Assembly: GCA_028718845.1 (NCBI GenBank)
Contig: JAQULA010000011.1
Span: forward strand, 1 to 11,618
Source of the DNA: Candidatus Omnitrophota bacterium
GTDB lineage: Bacteria; Omnitrophota; Gorgyraeia; B26-G9
Direction of reading: 5' to 3'
Length of the DNA stretch: 11,618 nt
Both the position numbers and the translations under genes were made by a program. The notes beneath the pieces were generated by a model. That model was not told the origin of the DNA. It did not search any database and worked only from the letters and a program-made list of their open reading frames with translations. Shown piece by piece: positions 1-6,557 of the stretch. How positions within the stretch are numbered: position 1 is the first letter of the stretch; each line of letters opens with the position of its first letter.

Positions 1-31
1 CCGCGGGTGCGGTGAAAGGATAATCAGAATC

Positions 32-1927
32 GTGAATATAAAACATATCTCTCTGCTCGGTTTTTTTGCGGTTAGTATCGCGGTTTGCGCGACGGCCGTC
101 GCTGCTCCGGTGCCTGCCTTTAAATTATTCGATGAAGGCAAAGAAATTGTGGTCGATTACGCGAAGTACGGGGAATTCAAGGATGTCGGCACCGAAAATT
201 ACAAGTACAAGACGACCGACAGCGCCGGGCTGGCCGAAGCCGTGGGAGAGGGGATATTCCCGAATACCAAAAGCCTGTTAAAGGATCCCGAATTTAAACG
301 TTACCAAAAAGACAAAAAATTAACCGGCAGCCATTGGGCATTTGTGAATATTCCCGACCAGCAGGCGGCTTTTTATCGTTGGGCGAACGCCGCCGAAGAA
401 GCCGGAGTCAAATCGTTTTACACCGCCCAGTCCCTGGAAAACAGCGGCCATATCGTACCCGCGATCAAAGCCTACTATACGATTATCGTGCATTTTCCCA
501 AGTGCGTGGGAATAACCTTTTGGGGTACGCCCTGGTATGTGGGGCCGGCGGCTTTGGACCGGATTTTATTCCTGACCAGGAAATATCCGGAACTGGGGAT
601 CAAACTGGTCGATGCCGACATCAAAGTGAAAAACCGCTATGACGATGACCGGCGTAATGACGCGTTTATCATCAATCCCGGCCGGCTGGTCCGCTGTGCT
701 CCGGAAGAGGTAATCGATAAACCGGTCGACCTGAGTAAATTAAAGGCGGTCGAGAAAAAAGATTTCGGTAATACCAGCCTGGTAAAATATGAAAACGGTC
801 ATTGGCAGATGTTTGTCGACGGAAAACCGTTTATGATCCAGGCGGTAGGGTATCAACCCTCAAAGATCGGGCAGAGCCCGGATATCGGGACTTTGGAAGA
901 TTGGACCTTTGCCGACGGCAATCATAACGGGAAAATCGACGGCCCGTATGACGCCTGGGTCGATAAAAATTACGATAATATCCAGGAAGGCGATGAGCCG
1001 GCCGTGGGCGATTTCCAGATCATGAAGGACCTCGGAGTGAATACGATCCGGGTGTACCACCATGCTTTTGCCAAGAATAAGGCCTTATTTCAGGATTTAT
1101 ATAAAACCTACGGTATCCGGATCATGATCGGCGATTTTCTCGGGATGTACGCCGTGGGATCCAAAGCCCCCTGGAATCCGGGAACGAATTATTCCGATCC
1201 GGAGCAGCAGCGGAATATGCTGGAATCCGTGATGCAGATGATCAATGAATATAAGGATGAACCGTGTGTGCTGATGTGGGTGCTGGGTAATGAGAATAAT
1301 TACGGGGTGGCCAATAATGCCAAAAAAGAGCCGGAACCGTATTACCGTTTTGTGAATGAAGTGGCGAAAAAGATCAAAGAAGTCGACCCGAATCACCCGG
1401 TAGCGATCTGTAACGGCGATATCCATTACCTGGATATTTTCGCGCGGAGCTGCCCGGATGTGGACATCTTCGGTTCCAATGCCTATCGCGGCAAAGAGGG
1501 GTTCGGCTATTATAATTTCTGGGCGTGCATCCGGGATGTTACCGGCAAGCCCGGGATGGTGACCGAATACGGTTGTCCGGCATACGGCCATGGCTATACC
1601 CGGGAGTACGCGGAAAGATTCCAGGCGGAATACCTGATGAACAACTGGAATGATATGGTCGTCAATAGTGCCGGCCGGGGCGCGGGCACGGCGCTGGGCG
1701 GCGCATTATTCGAATATTTGGATGAATGGTGGAAGACCGGAGCTCCTCCGGGATACCCGGATATTATCCAGGATATCGTGCCCAATGTCGGAGGCCCGTT
1801 TGTCGACGGCTGGTATTATGAGGAATGGTTTGGGATTACCAGCCAGGGGGATGGAACCGATTCCCCTTATTTGCGGCAATTGCGGCAGGCCTATTTTGAG
1901 CTGCAAAAAGTATGGAAAGGTAAATAA
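32..1927 (+). CDS. Secreted clan GH-A (TIM-barrel) glycoside hydrolase with extra N-terminal domain
   Basis: Probable retaining glycoside hydrolase acting on polysaccharide outside the inner membrane; substrate unknown. Residues 1-24/25 form a signal peptide (K4 and H5, hydrophobic core, cleavage near AVA-AP). Residues about 30-235 are a mainly helical, TPR-like domain that gene 4 lacks. Residues about 250-631 are the barrel. The acid/base is probably E421 in LGNENN, and the nucleophile probably E512 in MVTEYGC, the two-glutamate pattern of clan GH-A. Conserved GGALFEYLDEWWK and EEWFGI near the C-terminus recur in the paralogue at 3359. Two EF-hand-like loops occur at 295-306 and 311-322. The start is GTG at 32, with AAAGGA at 15-20, chosen because the signal peptide begins there. 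The same frame is open back to base 2, so an upstream extension cannot be strictly excluded. A different frame ends in TAA at 21-23, possibly the tail of a preceding gene. Closest families look like GH2 TIM-barrel or GH5-like; I cannot name one. Confidence 0.85.
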   Translation: MNIKHISLLGFFAVSIAVCATAVAAPVPAFKLFDEGKEIVVDYAKYGEFKDVGTENYKYKTTDSAGLAEAVGEGIFPNTKSLLKDPEFKRYQKDKKLTGSHWAFVNIPDQQAAFYRWANAAEEAGVKSFYTAQSLENSGHIVPAIKAYYTIIVHFPKCVGITFWGTPWYVGPAALDRILFLTRKYPELGIKLVDADIKVKNRYDDDRRNDAFIINPGRLVRCAPEEVIDKPVDLSKLKAVEKKDFGNTSLVKYENGHWQMFVDGKPFMIQAVGYQPSKIGQSPDIGTLEDWTFADGNHNGKIDGPYDAWVDKNYDNIQEGDEPAVGDFQIMKDLGVNTIRVYHHAFAKNKALFQDLYKTYGIRIMIGDFLGMYAVGSKAPWNPGTNYSDPEQQRNMLESVMQMINEYKDEPCVLMWVLGNENNYGVANNAKKEPEPYYRFVNEVAKKIKEVDPNHPVAICNGDIHYLDIFARSCPDVDIFGSNAYRGKEGFGYYNFWACIRDVTGKPGMVTEYGCPAYGHGYTREYAERFQAEYLMNNWNDMVVNSAGRGAGTALGGALFEYLDEWWKTGAPPGYPDIIQDIVPNVGGPFVDGWYYEEWFGITSQGDGTDSPYLRQLRQAYFELQKVWKGK

Positions 1928-1932
1928 TAACC

Positions 1933-2571
1933 ATGCATAAAAACGTGGTAAGTTCAAGGTTTTGCTGGTTGATTGCCGGGATTATGCTGCTGGGAGCGAC
2001 GGCTGTTCGGGCCCAAGAATCAGCCGGTGAAGTTCCGGCGGCGGGTGTGATTGCGGCCGAGCCGCAGAAGCTGGTAGTTTATGACGATAAAGATTCCGTC
2101 CGGAATCATTATTTTCCTTCGGAAAAGATTGCCGATGCCGCAGCGTTGGAAATTGACGAGGGGTGCACGGAAAATCCGCAGTCCGGGAAAACCTGCATCA
2201 AGGTGCAGTATAACGCCACCGGGGCATTCGGCTGGTCCGGACTTTACTGGGTAAATCCCAAGGGAAACTGGGGTAACGAAAAAGGCGGGTATGACCTGCG
2301 TTTTGCCAAAAAGCTTACCTTTTGGGTGCGCGGAGAAAAGGGCGGAGAGCATATCGCGGTATTTAAATTCGGGGGATTAAAAGGGGTGTATCCGGATTCG
2401 GACAATCACGGCATGGGCCCGGTCGTGCTGACCGACCAGTGGCAGCAGTTGTCGGTGGATGTATCAACCCGGGATATGCGCTATATCACTGCCGGGTTTA
2501 GTTTTGCGTTGACCAAGGCCTACAACCGGAAGGGTTGTGTTTTTTACATAGATAATATACAATATGAGTAA
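1933..2571 (+). CDS. Secreted beta-sandwich, carbohydrate-binding-module-like protein (paralogue A)
   Basis: Exported protein of 212 residues that probably binds carbohydrate. Residues 1-27 are a signal peptide with cleavage after VRA before QE. No lipobox or membrane anchor is visible. Residues about 46-212 look like one jelly-roll domain of the galactose-binding/CBM kind. It is rich in aromatics (GWSGLYW at 100-106, NWG at 112-114), has a central strand KKLTFWVRGEKG at 126-137, and ends in FYIDNIQYE, the ending typical of such modules. No catalytic motif is seen, so a binding or structural role is more likely than an enzymatic one. It starts 5 bases after the glycosidase stop, with GGAAAGG just upstream inside that gene's end, indicating co-transcription and probable coupling. 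It is paralogous to the next gene. It is a free-standing module rather than part of a glycosidase. The exact CBM family is not assigned. Confidence 0.75.
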   Translation: MHKNVVSSRFCWLIAGIMLLGATAVRAQESAGEVPAAGVIAAEPQKLVVYDDKDSVRNHYFPSEKIADAAALEIDEGCTENPQSGKTCIKVQYNATGAFGWSGLYWVNPKGNWGNEKGGYDLRFAKKLTFWVRGEKGGEHIAVFKFGGLKGVYPDSDNHGMGPVVLTDQWQQLSVDVSTRDMRYITAGFSFALTKAYNRKGCVFYIDNIQYE

Positions 2572-2610
2572 GGATAAACGGTAATTACTGGGGTGGACAA
2601 CAGGTTAAGA

Positions 2611-2617
2611 AAGGAGG
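2611..2617 (+). promoter_or_regulatory. Strong Shine-Dalgarno site for the gene at 2625
   Basis: AAGGAGG lies 7 bases before the ATG at 2625. It is the best ribosome-binding site in the window and suggests the second CBM-like protein is made at a high level compared with its neighbours. The rest of the 53-base gap at 2572-2624 shows no convincing promoter or hairpin. Confidence 0.8.
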
Positions 2618-2624
2618 CAGTACA

Positions 2625-3272
2625 ATGAGAACATTACAATGGGTGATGATCGCAGTTGTTCTCGGTTTGCTGTGCGCGGTTAATGTGCAGGCACAGGAAA
2701 TAATGGGTAGCGATACGGAGGAAGAGCTGGTTGGGAAAGCGGCGGATTTTAAGGATGGGATTTTTTATGTGTATACGGACCGCGGGGCGCGGGTAAATCA
2801 TTATATTCCTTCGGGCTGGATGGGTGATTACGGCGATATCAAAATGGATGAAAATTATAAAGAGAAGCCGCACAGCGGTACGACCTGTATCCGTTTCGAT
2901 TACAGCGCCAAAGGAAAACAGGGCGCGAATTGGGCCGGAATATTCTGGCAGAACCCCCCGAATAACTGGGGCGAGAAAAAAGGCGGTTTTGAGGTCCGCG
3001 GCGCGAAGAAACTGACGTTCTGGGCGCGCGGGGAAAAAGGAACGGAACGGATCATGGAATTTAAAATGGGCGGGATCAGCGGCACTTATCCCGACTCCGA
3101 TTCCACCGGGATCGGGCCGATTGATTTGACCGCCGAATGGCAGAAGTACGAGATCGACCTGGCCGATGCCGATTTATCGTATATTAACGGCGGATTTTGC
3201 TGGGCGACGAACGCCGACTCTAATCCTGACGGCGCGACGTTTTACCTCGATGATATTCAGTACGAGAAATAA
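2625..3272 (+). CDS. Secreted beta-sandwich, carbohydrate-binding-module-like protein (paralogue B)
   Basis: Exported protein of 215 residues, clearly a paralogue of the preceding gene. Residues 1-23 are a signal peptide with cleavage after VQA before QE. Shared blocks with the first copy include NHY near residue 58, SGTTCIRF (84-91), NWAGIFWQNP (102-111), NNWGEKKGGF (113-122), the nearly identical KKLTFWARGEKG (128-139), YPDSDSTGIGP (155-165), the EWQKYEIDL strand, and the FYLDDIQYEK ending. These suit a single jelly-roll binding domain with exposed aromatics that could stack on sugars. An acidic stretch (residues 29-35) follows the signal peptide. There is no catalytic motif or anchor. A terminator-like hairpin follows about 24 bases after the stop, so this may be the last gene of a transcript beginning upstream of the window. 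Ligand unknown. Confidence 0.77.
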   Translation: MRTLQWVMIAVVLGLLCAVNVQAQEIMGSDTEEELVGKAADFKDGIFYVYTDRGARVNHYIPSGWMGDYGDIKMDENYKEKPHSGTTCIRFDYSAKGKQGANWAGIFWQNPPNNWGEKKGGFEVRGAKKLTFWARGEKGTERIMEFKMGGISGTYPDSDSTGIGPIDLTAEWQKYEIDLADADLSYINGGFCWATNADSNPDGATFYLDDIQYEK

Positions 3273-3295
3273 AACCAAGGATGACGGATAATTAA

Positions 3296-3338
3296 ATAAA
3301 AGGGTAGGGGCGGGGAGTAATGGCTCCTGCCCTTTTAT
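3296..3338 (+). terminator. Intrinsic terminator or attenuator between the CBM-like genes and the lipoprotein glycosidase
   Basis: The arm at 3296-3308 (ATAAAAGGGTAGG) pairs with 3326-3338 (CCTGCCCTTTTAT) as a 13-base-pair stem with one T-G wobble. The loop is 17 bases of mostly G-rich sequence. The A-rich left foot and TTTTAT right foot make it look like a terminator usable in either direction. An alternative inner hairpin pairs GGAG at 3314-3317 with CTCC at 3324-3327. The T run is short, so termination may be partial and act as attenuation. The ATG at 3320 sits in the loop. Confidence 0.6.
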
Positions 3339-3343
3339 CCTGT

Positions 3344-3350
3344 AAAGGAG
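3344..3350 (+). promoter_or_regulatory. Shine-Dalgarno site fixing the start of the lipoprotein glycosidase at 3359
   Basis: AAAGGAG ends 8 bases before the ATG at 3359. The in-frame ATG at 3320 has only a G-rich stretch before it, lies in the terminator loop, and would add 13 residues in front of a well-formed lipoprotein signal. Together these favour 3359. Confidence 0.75.
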
Positions 3351-3358
3351 TTAGTGAG

Positions 3359-4621
3359 ATGGGAAGACGCATGTGGGGGATGGTTATTCTTTGCTGTTTA
3401 TTGGCCGGCTGTGCCCGTTCCGGTGAGACGGATAAGGATACGGGTAATGGTAAGGACCGGATTGCTATTCAGAAACTGGAGAACGGTGATTATCAGCTGC
3501 TGGTGAATAAGAAACCGTATTTTATCAAAGGCGTATGTTACGCTCCGGTTCCCATCGGCAAAAGCCATCTGTTCAATTATATGTGCGATCCCAACAAACC
3601 GTGGATAGCGGACGGGCAGTTGATGAAAGATATGGGCGTCAATACGATCCGTTTGTATCAGCCGGGAGATGAACTCGCTTATTGTAAGGCGATGATCGAG
3701 GAATTATACACCAAGTACGGGATCCGTACCATTCTCGGTCACAGCCTGGGGTTCTGGGATTATCCGCCGCCGAATTACGCGGAAAAAGAATTTACCGATT
3801 ATGTGAGCGCGGAAGTATTGAAGACGGTCGAGTATTTTAAAGATACTCCCGGGCTGCTGATGTGGAATCTCGGTAATGAGAATAATTACAGTTTTGACGG
3901 CCGGGTCAATCCGTGGTCCAGCCCGGAAATCGACGCCCTGGAGAGCTTCGGCGAAAAACGGGACGCGCGGGCGCGCATTTACTATTCGTTCGTAAACGAA
4001 CTGGCTAAAAAAATTAAAAAGATCGACCCCGACCATTTAGTGTCATTGGGAAACGGTGAGACCGTGGGCTTGAAAGAAGCGGCGGAATATTGCCCGGATG
4101 TGGATTTGATCGGGTGCATTGTCTACCGCGGAAAAGTGTTCGGAAATTTTTTCAAAGAAATCAAACGTAAGTTCGACAAGCCGGTTTTTTTGAGTGAATT
4201 CGGCTGCGACGCGTTTAACGCCGTGACCCAAAAGGAAGACCAGAACAATCAGGCGAAGTTTCTTAAAAGCATGTGGCTCGACCTGGAGCACCACAGTGCC
4301 GGAAAAGACGGCGAAGGTAATTGTATCGGCGGGGCTATTTTCGAATGGACCGATGAATGGTGGAAAAAGTCCGACTGCGACCGCGACAGCTGGCTGGTGC
4401 ATGACGCGGATGCCAGCTGGGGCATGGGGGCTTATGATTTTGACGCCCAGGCGGGAAAAAATATGAATGAAGAATGGTTCGGTATCGTCGGATTATCACC
4501 GGACCTGGAAAACGGGATCAATAAACGCCTCCCGCGCAAGGCGTATTATGTTTTAAAGGAATTATGGAATCCGGAAACAGCGGGGTTACAAGATCCGGGC
4601 GTAAAGAGTCAGGCAAAATAG
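3359..4621 (+). CDS. Lipoprotein clan GH-A glycoside hydrolase
   Basis: Probable membrane-anchored retaining glycoside hydrolase, 420 residues from this start. The N-terminus MGRRM, a short hydrophobic core and LLAGC make a lipoprotein signal with lipidated C18. A TIM-barrel domain spans about 35-405. The acid/base is probably E174 in WNLGNENN and the nucleophile probably E280 in FLSEFGC. Near the end come GGAIFEWTDEWWK and EEWFGI, both shared with the glycosidase at 32. It lacks that paralogue's helical N-terminal domain and its EF-hand-like insertion. A second in-frame ATG at 3320 would give 433 residues but is less likely, since it has a weak ribosome-binding site and lies inside a hairpin. 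The gene follows a terminator-like hairpin and precedes the TPR gene by 34 bases, so it may head a second transcript. Substrate and exact family are not assigned; GH2 TIM-barrel-like and GH5-like are the alternatives. Confidence 0.85.
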   Translation: MGRRMWGMVILCCLLAGCARSGETDKDTGNGKDRIAIQKLENGDYQLLVNKKPYFIKGVCYAPVPIGKSHLFNYMCDPNKPWIADGQLMKDMGVNTIRLYQPGDELAYCKAMIEELYTKYGIRTILGHSLGFWDYPPPNYAEKEFTDYVSAEVLKTVEYFKDTPGLLMWNLGNENNYSFDGRVNPWSSPEIDALESFGEKRDARARIYYSFVNELAKKIKKIDPDHLVSLGNGETVGLKEAAEYCPDVDLIGCIVYRGKVFGNFFKEIKRKFDKPVFLSEFGCDAFNAVTQKEDQNNQAKFLKSMWLDLEHHSAGKDGEGNCIGGAIFEWTDEWWKKSDCDRDSWLVHDADASWGMGAYDFDAQAGKNMNEEWFGIVGLSPDLENGINKRLPRKAYYVLKELWNPETAGLQDPGVKSQAK

Positions 4622-4655
4622 CCGCCGCTGGTACCGCAACGCAGAGGGATGATTA

Positions 4656-6536
4656 ATGGACAGGATACTATACAGCAGCAGAAAAGAAACCGTCCGCCGT
4701 ACTCCGTGGTACCGGCAATTTTTTGTCGTGTGCGCGGCGGAAATAATGTGTTTGTTGCTTGCCGTCGCGGCTATCGGGCAGGAAGTAAAATCGGGTGAAG
4801 GCGTTTTCCTGGAACAATTAAAGGACCAGGCGCAAAAATTTCTGGATGGGCAGCGCTTTTCGGACATGCTCGATTATTTGAGCGGCCTGCGGGCGGAACG
4901 CACCGATCCGCGGGAACGTTTTTACCTGGAATATTATACCGCCCTGACTAAATCCCAGTATCTTGACCATCTTGATAAACAGGAAGACTGGCAGCATTAT
5001 TACGCCCTGGTGCACGCTTTTGACGCGGAAATCATCGATACGGCGGCCAAAGCCGCGGCGGAAAATATTTCCCAAACCGCGGCCATCGATATGCAGTATC
5101 TGGCCTGGAAAGCTTATTTGCGCGAAGAGGACGAGGCGCAGGCGGAGACATCGTTTAATGAATTGGTAAAACGTATTGTCGCCTATACCGCGTCGGAGCA
5201 TGATTTGTCCAAAATCCAGGAAACCGCGGCGTTACTGAGCCAGGAAGGAAAGACCCGGCAGCTGGGAGCGCTGTTCGCGATGTATAAGGAATATCTGCTT
5301 AACAGCAAAGCCGCCCCGGAGGCGATCGAGCAAATGGCGAAAATTGCCGCTGCCTACGCGGCGGACGATCAAATGGATATGGCCCGGGTGGCGTATGAAC
5401 ATTATCTGAGTATTATTATCGATCGCTACGCCCCGGCGGATTGTATCCCGGCGATGCTGCGCATTGCCGGGCAGTTCCGGCATCATCAATTCCGGCGTTC
5501 GCTGGACGCGGAGTTTGCCGAGAAAATATACGCTGAAATAGAAACGAAATTCGGAGAGCAAGCCCTGGGCGAGGCCGCCCTGTTTGCCCGGGCCTACAAT
5601 CTGTATGCCCGCGGGGAATATGAACGGGCCGATGAAGAATTTAACCGGTTTGTAAGATTGTTCCCGGCCAGTATGTTCGCGGCGGAAGCCTATACCCGGC
5701 TGGGAATCGTTAACCGTTATTTTCTGGCGCGTGAAGAACCGGCAACGGCATCTTTCCGGAAGGTTATGGACGAGTTCCCGGATTCCGGTTATGCGCCGTT
5801 GTGTACTTATCAATCGGCGTTGTCGGCCCAATTTCAGCAGGACAATACCCGTGCGTTGGAATGGTACGGACGTTTGACCGGTTCTGCGGGAGCTTATGCG
5901 GCAGAGGCCCGGGCGCGGTGTGCTGAAATAAACACCCAGCAAGCGATGGCGGAAGCGGTCAGTTATCCGCTGGAGCATCGGGTTCTGGATCCGGAAAACG
6001 CGACGATTGTGCTGACCTTGCTGAGCGACCCCAGCGGGGTATTTATCGGAAATCCGCTGTTTTGGAAAGCCACGGCCCAGGATTTTTCCGCGGGGACGGT
6101 ACAGCCGTTATTCCGTTATCAGTGGTTTTGGGATACCGGGAGCAATGAAGCGCCCGGGAATGTCCCGGGATTCGAGACTTCCTACTCGACGGGTTCACCC
6201 AAGCTGGTTTGTTTTTCCGCGAAAACCGGCGACAATGAAAATCTCATTTTCGCCGATGTTTGGGTTTATGACCTTGTGGTTATTTCCCCGGCGTCCGAAC
6301 AATCCGTGCCTGCCGGAACAACGGTGCAGTTCAGCGCGGATATCGACCCCGCTACGATCGACGCGGGTGATTTTAATTGGCAATGGCAAATCAGCGGTCC
6401 GGAGTCGTTTTCCGGAGAAGGTGCGCAATTCAGCCGGAAATGCGAACAGCCCGGCCGGTATCAGGGCCGTGTGACGATAAGCGGTAACGGGGTAGAGGTA
6501 AGCCGTCCGTTTGTTTTTGATGTCGCCGTCCGGTAA
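4656..6536 (+). CDS. Exported TPR-repeat protein with C-terminal Ig/PKD-like domains
   Basis: Likely periplasmic scaffold or adaptor of 626 residues. A basic n-region (1-20) and hydrophobic segment (21-41) form a signal peptide or signal anchor, with possible cleavage at AIG-QE. Residues about 50-300 are almost all helical, with degenerate repeats. Residues about 304-425 hold the clearest TPR-type helix pairs, including NLYARGEYERADEEFNRFV and later units around AEAYTRLG and CTYQSALSAQF. The spacing and the FP-S-A pattern between helices recall BamD/CpoB-type repeats. Residues about 440-540 and 541-626 are beta-rich; the last (SPASEQSVPAGTTVQFSA onward) looks Ig- or PKD-like. There is no lipobox. 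AGAGGG at 4643-4648 precedes the ATG by 7 bases. It sits between a glycosidase and the PilZ fusion. In synthase-dependent polysaccharide export, TPR proteins of this kind bridge inner-membrane and outer-membrane parts. That role here is inferred from context only. Confidence 0.72.
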   Translation: MDRILYSSRKETVRRTPWYRQFFVVCAAEIMCLLLAVAAIGQEVKSGEGVFLEQLKDQAQKFLDGQRFSDMLDYLSGLRAERTDPRERFYLEYYTALTKSQYLDHLDKQEDWQHYYALVHAFDAEIIDTAAKAAAENISQTAAIDMQYLAWKAYLREEDEAQAETSFNELVKRIVAYTASEHDLSKIQETAALLSQEGKTRQLGALFAMYKEYLLNSKAAPEAIEQMAKIAAAYAADDQMDMARVAYEHYLSIIIDRYAPADCIPAMLRIAGQFRHHQFRRSLDAEFAEKIYAEIETKFGEQALGEAALFARAYNLYARGEYERADEEFNRFVRLFPASMFAAEAYTRLGIVNRYFLAREEPATASFRKVMDEFPDSGYAPLCTYQSALSAQFQQDNTRALEWYGRLTGSAGAYAAEARARCAEINTQQAMAEAVSYPLEHRVLDPENATIVLTLLSDPSGVFIGNPLFWKATAQDFSAGTVQPLFRYQWFWDTGSNEAPGNVPGFETSYSTGSPKLVCFSAKTGDNENLIFADVWVYDLVVISPASEQSVPAGTTVQFSADIDPATIDAGDFNWQWQISGPESFSGEGAQFSRKCEQPGRYQGRVTISGNGVEVSRPFVFDVAVR

Positions 6537-6557
6537 TTTTGCGGTTATGCGAGGGCT

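Noticed and set aside
1..23. Tail of a preceding gene ending TAA at 21-23
   Set aside because: Only six codons are visible in that frame, too few to support a gene call.
1097..1591. Minus-strand frame of 164 codons opposite the first glycosidase
   Set aside because: It covers the catalytic core of the glycosidase in antisense and is His/Ile-rich shadow sequence with no domain pattern.
3320..3358. Upstream ATG as start of the lipoprotein glycosidase
   Set aside because: It falls in a hairpin loop, lacks a proper ribosome-binding site, and would place 13 residues ahead of a canonical lipobox signal.
5232..5978. Long open frame on the minus strand (248 codons) opposite the TPR gene
   Set aside because: It lies wholly inside a convincing plus-strand gene, is very rich in Arg/Gly/Ile in the manner of antisense frames, and has no recognisable motif.
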